Source: Burkholderiales bacterium (GTDB lineage Bacteria > Pseudomonadota > Gammaproteobacteria > Burkholderiales > Burkholderiaceae_C). From it: a stretch of 5,640 nt of DNA. How positions within the stretch are numbered: position 1 is the first letter of the stretch; the number at the start of each line of letters is the position of its first letter. Position numbers and translations under genes: made by a program. This document shows positions 1 through 5,640 of this stretch, piece by piece. The stretch covers positions 1-5,640 of the forward strand of contig JAABTC010000138.1 of assembly GCA_011390055.1 (NCBI GenBank), given 5' to 3'. Below the pieces are notes generated by a model. It was not told the origin of the DNA. It saw only the letters and a list, made by a program, of their open reading frames with translations, and ran no database searches.

Positions 1-674
1 TGCTGGGCGTCGTTGAGAAGGCCCACGGGCTGATCGGCATTCGCCTCGCGCAGCGCGGTGGCGATCTCGGCCGGCGTGACGCTGTAGGCGCGCAGGCGCA
101 CCGGGTCGAGGTCGATGCGGACCTCACGCGACACGAGGCCGCCGATGTCCACCCGCGCCACGCCTTCGACCCGCTGCAAGCGCTTGGCCACGCCCTGCTC
201 GGCCAGGACCGACAGCTCGCGAGTGCTCCGGGTCTTGCTGAGCAGCGCGACATTGACCACCGGCTGGCTGTTGTCGTTGTCGAAGCGACTGATGTTGGGC
301 GCGCGCACCTCGCGTGGCAAGCCTGACTGCACGGCGGCGACCCGGTCGCGCACCTCCTGCATCGCGCGCGCCATGTCGGCGTCGAGCGAGAACTCGATGC
401 TGAGCGTGCCTCGCCCTTCCTGCGACCGCGACATGATGCGTTTGACGCCGGCGATGCTGTTGACCGCTTCCTCCAGTGGCTTGATCACCTCGCGTTCCAC
501 CGCGTCGGGCGACGCCCCCGGGTAGCCCACCTCCAGCCAGGCACCGGGGAAGCTGATGTCGGGCATCTGCTCGACACCCAGCTTCGAGTACGAAAACAGG
601 CCCAGCACGCACAGGGCCACCATCACCATGGCCGCAAAGACCGGGTTCTGGATCGAGACGCGGGTGATCCACAT
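1..674 (-). CDS. RND-family efflux transporter (HAE1/AcrB-like), N-terminal part, cut by window edge
   Basis: This is the inner-membrane, proton-driven pump of a tripartite efflux system, exporting hydrophobic or amphiphilic compounds through the periplasm. I read it by reverse-translating from ATG at 674-672; the frame stays open for 224 codons to the window edge. The start MWITRVSIQNPVF is followed by a hydrophobic helix (about residues 11-29, TM1). Then comes the RND hallmark KLGVEQMPDI (31-40) and the porter segment with GYPGASPDAVEREV. Later PNISRFDNDNSQPVV matches the porter region of the family. Family members run to about 1000-1050 residues, so roughly a fifth is present. It starts 14 bases after the adaptor's stop, with only a purine-rich AGAAGAGAGA stretch as ribosome site, which suggests translational coupling. 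The pattern fits HAE1 (drug/solvent) pumps better than heavy-metal CusA types. The substrate cannot be told from this fragment. Confidence 0.93.
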   Translation of the reverse strand, partial: MWITRVSIQNPVFAAMVMVALCVLGLFSYSKLGVEQMPDISFPGAWLEVGYPGASPDAVEREVIKPLEEAVNSIAGVKRIMSRSQEGRGTLSIEFSLDADMARAMQEVRDRVAAVQSGLPREVRAPNISRFDNDNSQPVVNVALLSKTRSTRELSVLAEQGVAKRLQRVEGVARVDIGGLVSREVRIDLDPVRLRAYSVTPAEIATALREANADQPVGLLNDAQ

Positions 675-688
675 GATCGATCTCTCTT

Positions 689-1846
689 CTACTTGAGCTG
701 AGGCGTGGAAGCTGCGGCCGAGGCCACCGCAGCCGACTTGTTCGGCAGCACCACCGCCTTGGCCCCTTCGCGCAGGTTGTCGAAACGCGCGGCCAGCACC
801 TGGCCGCCCGGGCCCACGCCCTGCAGCACCTCGACGCGACCCTCGCGCTCGTCGCGCCGGCCAAGCATGACGGCGCGGCGCGCCAGCGCGCCCCCTTCGA
901 TCAGCCAGACATGGTCCTGCCCGGCGCTGTTGCCCACCGCCGTCAGCGGCACGGTCAGGCGCTGGGTCGGGTCATCGAGCCGCACCTTGGCCAACGCGTA
1001 CTGGCCGGCGCGCAAGCGCTCGACCGGGTTGGCCAGCTCGATCGTCACGGCGATCGAGCGCGTGCCGGCCTCCGCCGCCGGTGCGATCCGCGCGAGCTTG
1101 CCCGCGACCGTCTCGGTCGTGCCCTCCACGTTCACCTGCGCGGCCATGCCAGGCTGCAGGCGGCCAATCTCGTGCGTGCCGACGCTGCCCGCCAGTTCGA
1201 GACGGGCCAGATCGACCAGCGTCACGATGGGCTGCTCGGGGCTGACCTTCTCGCCGGCCACCGCATGGCGCTTGGCCACCACGCCGGCGATCGGTGCCAG
1301 CAACTGGCCGTCGCGCAGACCCACCCGCGCGGTGTCGAGTTGCGCCTGCATGGCGCGGGCCTGCGCCCGCGCCGCATCCAGGGCCGAGCGCGATTGTTCG
1401 AGCGCGATCGGCGAGATGAACTGCTGGTCGGCCAGGCGCTGGTTGCTCGCTTGCGTGCGTTCGGCCTGGGCCAGCGCGGCCCGTGCGGATTCGAGTTGCG
1501 CACTGCGCTCGGCCAGCCGGCTCGACATCTCCGCAAGATCGATGCGCCCGATCGGCTGGCCGGCCTTGACGCGGCTGCCCTCGGCCACCGACAACGCCAC
1601 CAGCGTGCCACCCGCCTTGGCGCGCACGATGGCGGTCTGCGGGGCCACCAGAGGCCCGGAAAAATCGATCGATGCCGGCATCGTCACGAGCAACGGCGCG
1701 ACCACCTCGCGCGGCGTGAATTCCAACGTCACCTCGGCCTTGCCGGACGCATCCGGTTTACCCCGCGAGACGGCCAACGCAACCGCCCCCGCGCCGGCCA
1801 ATGCCAACACGCCCACGCCCGCGATCCACCCTGTTCTTCTGCGCAT
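689..1846 (-). CDS. RND efflux periplasmic adaptor (membrane fusion protein, HlyD/AcrA-like)
   Basis: This is the 385-residue periplasmic adaptor that links an RND pump to an outer-membrane channel. Residues 1-5 are basic (MRRRT) and 8-26 form a hydrophobic segment. There is no lipobox cysteine, so the protein is probably anchored by an uncleaved helix, or secreted by a signal peptide, rather than lipidated. A first lipoyl half-motif, AKAGGTLVALSVAEGSRVKAG, lies at 76-96. An alanine/glutamine-rich coiled-coil hairpin covers about 105-175. The second lipoyl half, LLAPIAGVVAKRHAVAGEKV (182-201), follows, then a beta-barrel (about 215-290) and a membrane-proximal domain to about 368. The last ~15 residues are an Ala/Ser tail. 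Length is normal for AcrA/MexA relatives. The frame is open far upstream through the GntR gene, but homology to the family begins only at this ATG, which is preceded by a G-rich stretch rather than a good Shine-Dalgarno site. It precedes the RND pump gene by 14 bases, in one operon. Confidence 0.93.
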   Translation of the reverse strand: MRRRTGWIAGVGVLALAGAGAVALAVSRGKPDASGKAEVTLEFTPREVVAPLLVTMPASIDFSGPLVAPQTAIVRAKAGGTLVALSVAEGSRVKAGQPIGRIDLAEMSSRLAERSAQLESARAALAQAERTQASNQRLADQQFISPIALEQSRSALDAARAQARAMQAQLDTARVGLRDGQLLAPIAGVVAKRHAVAGEKVSPEQPIVTLVDLARLELAGSVGTHEIGRLQPGMAAQVNVEGTTETVAGKLARIAPAAEAGTRSIAVTIELANPVERLRAGQYALAKVRLDDPTQRLTVPLTAVGNSAGQDHVWLIEGGALARRAVMLGRRDEREGRVEVLQGVGPGGQVLAARFDNLREGAKAVVLPNKSAAVASAAASTPQLK

Positions 1847-1902
1847 GTCGCCGCCCCGTCTTGGATAAAGCGAGCGCAGTGTAGGAATGCCCGATGACAC
1901 GC

Positions 1903-1916
1903 CGCAGACTTCTGCG
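1903..1916. promoter_or_regulatory. 14-bp inverted repeat upstream of the efflux adaptor, possible operator
   Basis: CGCAGA-CT-TCTGCG is a perfect 6+6 inverted repeat with a 2-base centre, 57-70 bases before the adaptor's ATG. Just downstream in the minus direction is a weak -10-like TACACT (1883-1878), which would put the dyad in the spacer/-35 zone where a repressor could act. I see no recognisable -35. No neighbouring regulator of the TetR or MarR type is present. It may be a chance palindrome in GC-rich DNA. Confidence 0.25.
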
Positions 1917-1966
1917 ACCAAGCGCGAAAACGGGGCGACGAACTGCAGACTGACGCGATCAGCCTC

Positions 1967-2014
1967 CTTCGGCAGGCTCAGGACGCACGGGGGCTTCGAT
2001 AACCTCAGCCCAGG
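1967..2014. repeat. Degenerate extragenic repeat, two tandem units overlapping the end of the GntR gene
   Basis: Two related units lie head to tail with a 27-base period: CTTCGGCAGGCTCAGGAC from 1967 and CTTCGATAACCTCAGCCC from 1994, 12 of 18 positions identical. From memory, units of the form CTTCGACAGGCTCAGG-CGAACGG are scattered between genes in many GC-rich proteobacteria, and these look like decayed copies. The second unit contains the TGA stop of the GntR gene (2007-2005 on the minus strand), so the element abuts or has replaced the original gene end. Family assignment is unverified. Confidence 0.45.
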
Positions 2015-2787
2015 GTGTTGCGGTAGTGGTGGTGCCGGGTGTCGTACAGGCCGCGACGGAACTCGACCGCCCGGTCGCCGAAGGTGTAGGCGATGCGCGA
2101 GACCTCGAGCAGCGGCGCGCCGGACACCGATTCGAGCAACGTGGCCACCGCTGCGTCGGCGGCCACGGCGCGGATCTGCTCCTCGGCCCGGATCATGCGC
2201 ACGCCGAACTCGGCCTCGAACAATCCGTACATCGGGCCGCGGTACGCCGCCAGGCGCTCCCAGGTGAGGCCCTTGAACAAGGCCGCCGGCAGCCAGAGGT
2301 CGTCGAGCACCACGGGGCGCTCGCGGAAATAGAGCAGCCGGCGCACCTGCACGGCCAGCGCGCCGCCCCGCAAGCCCAGCGCCACGGCGACCTCGGCCGG
2401 CGGGCGCTGACGCCGGCAATCGAGGAAGCGGCGCGCCAGCGGTTCGTGCGGCGTGGCGGGCGCCGCCAGCTTGCGCGCCGACAGGGGCTCAGGGCTGTCG
2501 GGCGTCAGGCGCAGAAATCGAAACTGCGTCGTGGCCTCGGTGTGGCTGGCCACGTAGGTGCCCTTGCCCTGCCGGCGCACCAGCAGATTGCTCGACGCCA
2601 GCGCGTCGATGGCCTTGCGCACGGTGCCCTGGCTGACCTTGTAGCGCACGGCCAGTTCCTGCTCGCTCGGAATCGGCTGTCCCGGCTGCCACTCGCCCGC
2701 CTGCAGGCTGCGCGTGAGCATGTCGGCGATCTGCCGGTACAGGGGCGAGAACTGCGGCGTGTCGGCCAGGGTGTCGGCAAGGTCCAT
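2005..2787 (-). CDS. GntR-family transcriptional regulator, HutC subfamily (UTRA ligand domain)
   Basis: This is a 260-residue cytoplasmic DNA-binding regulator that should respond to a small metabolite. The N-terminal winged helix-turn-helix covers about 15-80: PLYRQIADML, the GntR signature IPSEQELAVRYKVSQGTVRK (39-58) with the recognition helix SQGTVRKAIDAL (52-63), and the wing RRQGKGTYVA (71-80). A UTRA effector domain follows (about 90-257), with LLYFRERPVVLDDLWLP and LLEVSRIAYTFGDRAVEFRR, the usual C-terminal strands of HutC-type proteins. Length is typical. The start is supported by GGAA 8 bases upstream and by the family's N-terminal length. It is divergent from mdh, an arrangement I recall for TCA-cycle genes in Burkholderiales, so control of the mdh operon and of itself through the shared 131-base region is likely. 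A link to the efflux genes downstream on the same strand is possible but less favoured. The ligand is unknown; a TCA intermediate or sugar acid would fit the context. Confidence 0.92.
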   Translation of the reverse strand: MDLADTLADTPQFSPLYRQIADMLTRSLQAGEWQPGQPIPSEQELAVRYKVSQGTVRKAIDALASSNLLVRRQGKGTYVASHTEATTQFRFLRLTPDSPEPLSARKLAAPATPHEPLARRFLDCRRQRPPAEVAVALGLRGGALAVQVRRLLYFRERPVVLDDLWLPAALFKGLTWERLAAYRGPMYGLFEAEFGVRMIRAEEQIRAVAADAAVATLLESVSGAPLLEVSRIAYTFGDRAVEFRRGLYDTRHHHYRNTLG

Positions 2788-2813
2788 GCGACGGATTCCA
2801 GCACACTCCGATG

Positions 2814-2825
2814 TCTTATAGAAGA
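2814..2825. promoter_or_regulatory. Putative operator dyad in the gntR-mdh divergent region
   Basis: TCTTATAGAAGA is an imperfect inverted repeat (10 of 12 positions pair, the A2818/G2821 pair mismatches) in an A/T-rich patch within otherwise very GC-rich DNA. It lies 27-38 bases before the regulator's start and about 94 bases before mdh. GntR proteins bind such short dyads as dimers. From memory, TCTTATA-type palindromes occur upstream of TCA-cycle or propionate genes next to GntR regulators in beta-proteobacteria, but I could not check this. It overlaps the regulator's possible -10 box, as expected for autoregulation. Confidence 0.4.
2815..2820 (-). promoter_or_regulatory. Possible -10 box of the GntR gene promoter
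   Basis: Read on the minus strand this is TATAAG, five of six matches to the sigma-70 -10 consensus, 28 bases before the GntR start codon. No good -35 sits 16-18 bases further upstream (GCAATC at 17). It lies inside the dyad, so occupancy of the dyad would block this promoter. Confidence 0.3.
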
Positions 2826-2868
2826 TGAATCACCCGCGATTGCGCCGGCGCGGGCGGCAGCGCTGGCT

Positions 2869-2874
2869 TAGACT
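2869..2874 (+). promoter_or_regulatory. Possible -10 box of the mdh promoter
   Basis: TAGACT matches four of six -10 positions and lies 44 bases before the mdh ATG, a plausible distance. A TTGCGC at 2840-2845 resembles a -35 but is 23 bases away, too far for ordinary sigma-70 spacing. The alternative TATAGA at 2817-2822 has the same score and would sit in the dyad. Weak evidence. Confidence 0.2.
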
Positions 2875-2918
2875 TTGGGCCTGCACCCCGCCCGCCAAGC
2901 CCCGCTGGAGAATCCGCC

Positions 2919-3905
2919 ATGTCCAAGAACCCCGTACGAGTCGCCGTCACCGGCGCCGCAGGCCAGATCGGCTACGCCCTGCTGTTTCGCATTGCCTCGG
3001 GCGAAATGCTCGGCAAGGACCAGCCGGTCATCCTGCAACTGCTCGAAGTGCCCGCCGAAGGCCCGCAGAAGGCGCTCAAGGGCGTGATGATGGAACTCGA
3101 CGACTGCGCCTTCCCGCTGCTCGTGGGCATGCAGGCCCACGGCGATCCGATGACGGCGTTCAAGGACGCCGATCACGCGCTGCTGGTCGGCTCGATGCCG
3201 CGCAAGGCGGGCATGGAACGCGCCGAGCTGCTGTCCATCAACGGCCAGATCTTCACCGCGCAGGGCAAGGCACTGGACGCCGTGGCCAGCCGCGACGTCA
3301 AGGTGCTGGTGGTCGGCAACCCGGCCAACACCAACGCCTACATCGCGATGAAGAGCGCACCCGGTTTGCCGCGCGAGAACTTCACCGCGATGCTGCGGCT
3401 GGACCACAACCGTGCGCTCAGCCAGGTGGCGGCCAAGATCGGCAAGCCCGTGGCCAGCATCAAGAAGCTCGCGGTCTGGGGCAACCACTCGCCGACCATG
3501 TACGCTGACTACCGCTTTGCGAGCGTCGACGGCGCGATGGTGAAGGACCTGATCAACGACCAGGTCTGGAACAAGGACACTTTCCTGCCCACTGTGGGCA
3601 AGCGCGGCGCCGCGATCATCGAAGCGCGCGGCCTGTCGTCGGCCGCCTCGGCCGCCAATGCGGCCATCGACCACATGCGCGACTGGGCGCTCGGCACCCA
3701 AGGCGAATGGGTCACGATGGGCGTGCCGAGCAACGGCGAGTACGGCATCCCGAAGGACACGATGTTCGGCTTCCCGGTGACCACCGAAGGCGGCAAGTAC
3801 AAGATCGTGGAAGGCCTGCCGATCGATGCGTTCTCGCAGGAGTGCATCGACAAGACGCTGGCCGAGCTGAAGGCCGAGCAGGACGGCGTGAAGCACCTGC
3901 TTTGA
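2919..3905 (+). CDS. mdh: Malate dehydrogenase (NAD-dependent)
   Basis: This cytoplasmic TCA-cycle enzyme interconverts malate and oxaloacetate with NAD(H). At 328 residues it has the length of the type common in beta-proteobacteria and close to eukaryotic cytosolic MDH. The Rossmann loop GAAGQIG (12-18) binds the dinucleotide. E43, at the end of the second strand, is the acidic residue expected for NAD preference. The mobile loop MPRKAGMER supplies substrate arginines R95 and R101. GNPANTN (133-139) lines the active site. D162 and R165 in LDHNRAL, with H190 in WGNHSP, complete the catalytic relay and substrate clamp. All key residues are intact. GGAG (2907-2910), 8 bases before the ATG, supports the start. 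The upstream neighbour is the divergent GntR gene. Downstream, the KDG-kinase-like gene follows in the same frame after 36 bases with no clear terminator, so at least partial co-transcription is likely. Confidence 0.98.
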   Translation: MSKNPVRVAVTGAAGQIGYALLFRIASGEMLGKDQPVILQLLEVPAEGPQKALKGVMMELDDCAFPLLVGMQAHGDPMTAFKDADHALLVGSMPRKAGMERAELLSINGQIFTAQGKALDAVASRDVKVLVVGNPANTNAYIAMKSAPGLPRENFTAMLRLDHNRALSQVAAKIGKPVASIKKLAVWGNHSPTMYADYRFASVDGAMVKDLINDQVWNKDTFLPTVGKRGAAIIEARGLSSAASAANAAIDHMRDWALGTQGEWVTMGVPSNGEYGIPKDTMFGFPVTTEGGKYKIVEGLPIDAFSQECIDKTLAELKAEQDGVKHLL

Positions 3906-3930
3906 CGCAGCTGTGAGGCCCGTGACCGCC

Positions 3931-3944
3931 GAAGGTCGGATCTG
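3931..3944 (+). promoter_or_regulatory. Ribosome binding site and CTG start of the sugar kinase
   Basis: GAAGG (3931-3935) stands 6 bases before CTG at 3942-3944. Between the mdh stop (3903-3905, same frame) and ATG 3987 there is no in-frame ATG, GTG or TTG, so CTG is the only plausible start upstream of the conserved first strand. GGTC (3934-3937) can pair with GACC (3944-3947), a small hairpin that would cover part of the ribosome site and the start codon. Whether it matters is unknown. Confidence 0.5.
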
Positions 3945-4889
3945 ACCACGCCGCCGACGCTCGACATCCTCGCCTACGGCGAACCCATGGTCGAGTTCAA
4001 CCAGACCGGGCAGGGCGACGGGCGTGACGGCCGTCTCTACCTGCAGGGCTTCGGCGGCGACAGCTCCAACTTCGCCATCGCCGCGGCACGCCAGGGTGCG
4101 CGCGTCGGCTACTTCAGCGCGCTCGGCGACGATGCCCATGGCCGCATGCTGCGCGCGCTGTGGGACGCCGAAGGCGTGGACCACGCCGGCGTGAAAACCG
4201 ATGCGGCCGCTTTCACGGCGGTCTACTTCGTCACCCACGGTGCGCAGGGCCATGCGTTCGACTTCTACCGCAGGGGCTCGGCCGCGAGCCAGGTGCGCCC
4301 GGCCGACGTGCCGCGAGAGCACATCGCGGCGGCCAAGGTGCTGCACATGTCGGGCATCTCGTTGGCGATTTCCGACGCGGCGTGTGACACCGGCTACGCA
4401 GCGATCGATGCCGCGCGCAGCGCCGGGGTGCGCGTCTCGTTCGACACCAACCTGCGCCTGAAGTTGTGGTCGATCGACCGCGCCCGCGCGGTGATGAGCG
4501 ACGTGATGCGGCGGGCCGACATCTGCCTGCCGAGCTACGACGACGTGCTCGCGCTGACCGGCATCGCCGACCCCGATGCGCTGGTCGACCACTGCCTGGC
4601 GCTCGGGGCGAAGACCGTCGCGTTGAAACTCGGCGAGCGAGGTGCCATCGTCGCCGACGCGAACCAGCGCCACCGCATTCCCGCCCACGCCTGCAAGCCG
4701 GTCGACGCCACCGGTGCGGGCGACACTTTCGGCGGCGCCTTCGTTGCACGGCTGGTCGCTGGCGACACCTTGCACGATGCAGGCAGCTATGCGGCCGCGG
4801 CGGCGGCGCTTTCGACGCAGGGCTACGGCGCGGTGGCACCGATCCCGCGCGCCGCCGAAGTGCGTGCGGCATTGGAGGCAGCACCATGA
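3942..4889 (+). CDS. kdgK: PfkB-family sugar kinase, probable 2-keto-3-deoxygluconate kinase
   Basis: This enzyme probably phosphorylates 2-keto-3-deoxygluconate with ATP to KDPG, the step before KDPG aldolase in hexuronate and sugar-acid breakdown. From the CTG start it is 315 residues, normal for the family. The segment LDILAYGEPMVEF (7-19) is the first core strand with the substrate loop of KDG kinases, and part of it lies before the first ATG (3987), so a start there would truncate the fold. GFGGDSSNFAIAAARQG (36-52) is the first PfkB signature. DFYRRGSAA (107-115) and FDTNLRLKLW (167-176) match the tyrosine/arginine and D-x-N-x-R-x-x-LW patterns typical of KDG kinases. DATGAGDTFGGAFV (255-268) is the second signature, holding the anion hole and catalytic D261. 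The stop overlaps the next gene's ATG (ATGA). Other PfkB activities, such as fructokinase or 5-dehydro-2-deoxygluconokinase, are possible but fit less well. The PfkB assignment is firm; the substrate is inferred from motifs and context. Confidence 0.85.
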   Translation: MTTPPTLDILAYGEPMVEFNQTGQGDGRDGRLYLQGFGGDSSNFAIAAARQGARVGYFSALGDDAHGRMLRALWDAEGVDHAGVKTDAAAFTAVYFVTHGAQGHAFDFYRRGSAASQVRPADVPREHIAAAKVLHMSGISLAISDAACDTGYAAIDAARSAGVRVSFDTNLRLKLWSIDRARAVMSDVMRRADICLPSYDDVLALTGIADPDALVDHCLALGAKTVALKLGERGAIVADANQRHRIPAHACKPVDATGAGDTFGGAFVARLVAGDTLHDAGSYAAAAAALSTQGYGAVAPIPRAAEVRAALEAAP

Positions 4890-5593
4890 ACCCGCGCAGG
4901 ATTCTTGTCACCGGCGCCACGAGCGGCATCGGCGCAGGTATCGCGCGCGCGTTCGCGGCGCTGGGCGACGAGGTCACCGCCACCGGCGCCACCGACGCGG
5001 AGGTGGCCGCTGTCGCCCACACTCCGGGCGTCACCGCCCTGCGCCTGGACGTGCGCGATGGCGAGGCCGTCAAGGCACTCGTGGTCGGCCTGGGCGAGCT
5101 CGACGTCGTCGTCAACTGCGCCGGCGTGATCCGTCGCGGCGCCGAACACGATCCGGTCGCCTTCGCCGACACCGTCGACATCAACCTCACCGGCACGATG
5201 CGCGTCTGCGCCGCAGCACGGTCTGGCCTCGCAGCGCGCGGCGGCTGCATCGTCAACACCGCGTCGATGCTGAGCTTCTTCGGCGGCGGCCTGGTGCCCG
5301 GCTACAGCGCCAGCAAGGGCGGCGTGGCACAGCTCACCAAGAGCCTGGCCATCGCCTACGCGGCCGAAGGCATCCGCGTGAACGCGGTGGCGCCGGGCTG
5401 GATCGCGACGCCGCTGACGCAACCGCTGCAAGACGACCCGGCGCGCAGTGCGCCCATCCTCGCTCGCACGCCACTCGGCCGCTGGGGCACGCCCGAAGAC
5501 GTGGCCGGGCCGGTGCTGTTCCTCGCCAGCCCAGCCGCCCGCTTCGTCACCGGCGTCATCCTGCCGGTCGACGGCGGTTACCTCATTTCGTAG
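4886..5593 (+). CDS. Short-chain dehydrogenase/reductase (classical SDR), probable sugar-acid or polyol oxidoreductase
   Basis: This 235-residue cytoplasmic NAD(P)-dependent oxidoreductase has the classical SDR layout. The nucleotide loop TGATSGIG spans 9-16 and LDVRD 54-58. NCAG (77-80) replaces the common NNAG. Catalytic residues are N100, S127 in NTAS, and Y140 with K144 in YSASKGG. NAVAPGWIATPL (166-177) and the C-terminal VTGVILPVDGG (221-231) are standard. Residues after the second strand (TATGAT, 31-36) carry neither the clear Asp of NAD-users nor the Arg of NADP-users, so the cofactor is open. The start is well supported: GGAGG (4874-4878) lies 7 bases upstream and the ATG overlaps the kinase stop. 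The same frame is open further back through the kinase gene, but that part is not SDR-like. Coupling to the kinase suggests it feeds the same sugar-acid pathway, for example oxidising a gluconate-type or deoxy-sugar acid. The exact substrate is not visible. Confidence 0.9.
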   Translation: MNPRRILVTGATSGIGAGIARAFAALGDEVTATGATDAEVAAVAHTPGVTALRLDVRDGEAVKALVVGLGELDVVVNCAGVIRRGAEHDPVAFADTVDINLTGTMRVCAAARSGLAARGGCIVNTASMLSFFGGGLVPGYSASKGGVAQLTKSLAIAYAAEGIRVNAVAPGWIATPLTQPLQDDPARSAPILARTPLGRWGTPEDVAGPVLFLASPAARFVTGVILPVDGGYLIS

Positions 5594-5604
5594 GAGATGC
5601 TCCG

Positions 5605-5640
5605 ATGATCGTCCAGTTGCCCGGCATCCAGCCCGAGATC
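5605..5640 (+). CDS. Start of a further operon gene, product unknown (cut by window edge)
   Basis: Only the first 12 codons are present, reading MIVQLPGIQPEI. AGGAG (5592-5596), overlapping the SDR stop codon, sits 8 bases before this ATG. An earlier ATG at 5597 hits TGA within four codons. The 11-base gap to the SDR gene argues for co-translation and shared function with the kinase and SDR. The fragment is too short to name a family; a sugar-acid catabolic enzyme would fit the context. Confidence 0.6.
   Translation, partial: MIVQLPGIQPEI

Noticed and set aside
675..682. GATCGATC palindrome before the RND start codon
   Set aside because: An eight-base palindrome inside a 14-base gap without further structure; most likely chance.
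124..864. Minus-strand 246-codon frame across the pump/adaptor junction, and plus-strand frames at 115-525, 705-1868 and 911-1897
   Set aside because: All overlap the RND pump and adaptor, which have clear family motifs in their own frames; these have none.
1847..2419. N-terminal extension of the adaptor frame back through the GntR gene
   Set aside because: The frame is open only because of high GC. The extension is Arg/Gly/Pro-rich, overlaps a well-supported regulator, and the signal-anchor typical of adaptors begins at 1846.
2842..2851. GCGCCGGCGC perfect palindrome between gntR and mdh
   Set aside because: Pure G/C 10-base palindromes are common by chance in DNA of this composition, and it has no A/T-rich operator character.
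3906..3941. Possible terminator after mdh
   Set aside because: Only 4-bp stems and no T-run are present; it does not look like an intrinsic terminator.
2868..4775. A 635-codon open frame on the minus strand, antisense to mdh and the sugar kinase
   Set aside because: It covers two genes with intact motifs on the plus strand. Its residues are the Arg/His/Val/Ala-rich mix produced by reading GC-biased codons backwards, and it shows no family motif.
4466..4885. N-terminal extension of the SDR frame into the kinase gene
   Set aside because: The SDR fold starts at the TGATSGIG region just after ATG 4886, which has a strong ribosome site. The upstream residues are a low-complexity shadow of the kinase.

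Overview
The window is GC-rich bacterial DNA with dense coding and short gaps. The malate dehydrogenase belongs to the roughly 328-residue class common in beta-proteobacteria. A HutC-type GntR regulator stands divergently beside it, and the codon use is strongly GC-biased. Together these suggest a beta-proteobacterium of the order Burkholderiales (Comamonadaceae or Rubrivivax/Leptothrix-like relatives). The assignment is inference from protein character and gene order; no database was searched.

Left part, minus strand (1 to 2787): a GntR/UTRA regulator is followed, after a 158-base gap, by a two-gene efflux unit. That unit is a membrane-fusion adaptor and then, 14 bases on, an RND inner-membrane pump whose 3' three quarters or so lie beyond position 1. 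No outer-membrane channel gene is visible. The gap between regulator and adaptor holds a degenerate extragenic repeat that runs into the regulator's stop codon, and a small palindrome that could be an operator.

Right part, plus strand (2919 to 5640): malate dehydrogenase (mdh), a PfkB-family sugar kinase that looks like 2-keto-3-deoxygluconate (KDG) kinase, a short-chain dehydrogenase/reductase, and the first 12 codons of a further gene. Gaps are 36 bases, a 4-base ATGA overlap and 11 bases, so this reads as one operon or at least a tightly coupled kinase-SDR-next-gene unit downstream of mdh. The kinase appears to begin at a CTG codon at 3942; the first ATG (3987) would remove the first beta strand of the fold.

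The 131-base divergent region between the GntR gene and mdh contains an A/T-rich dyad (2814-2825) that overlaps a TATAAG -10-like box for the regulator. It is the best candidate binding site for the GntR protein, which may control itself and the mdh operon. The likely theme of the right half is central carbon metabolism: a TCA-cycle enzyme joined to sugar-acid catabolism, where KDG is phosphorylated to KDPG and cleaved to pyruvate and glyceraldehyde 3-phosphate. I see no RNA genes, CRISPR arrays, insertion sequences or phage genes, and nothing that amounts to a clearly new biological system. The most notable points are the apparent CTG start, the mdh/sugar-acid gene linkage, the divergent-region dyad and the extragenic repeat.
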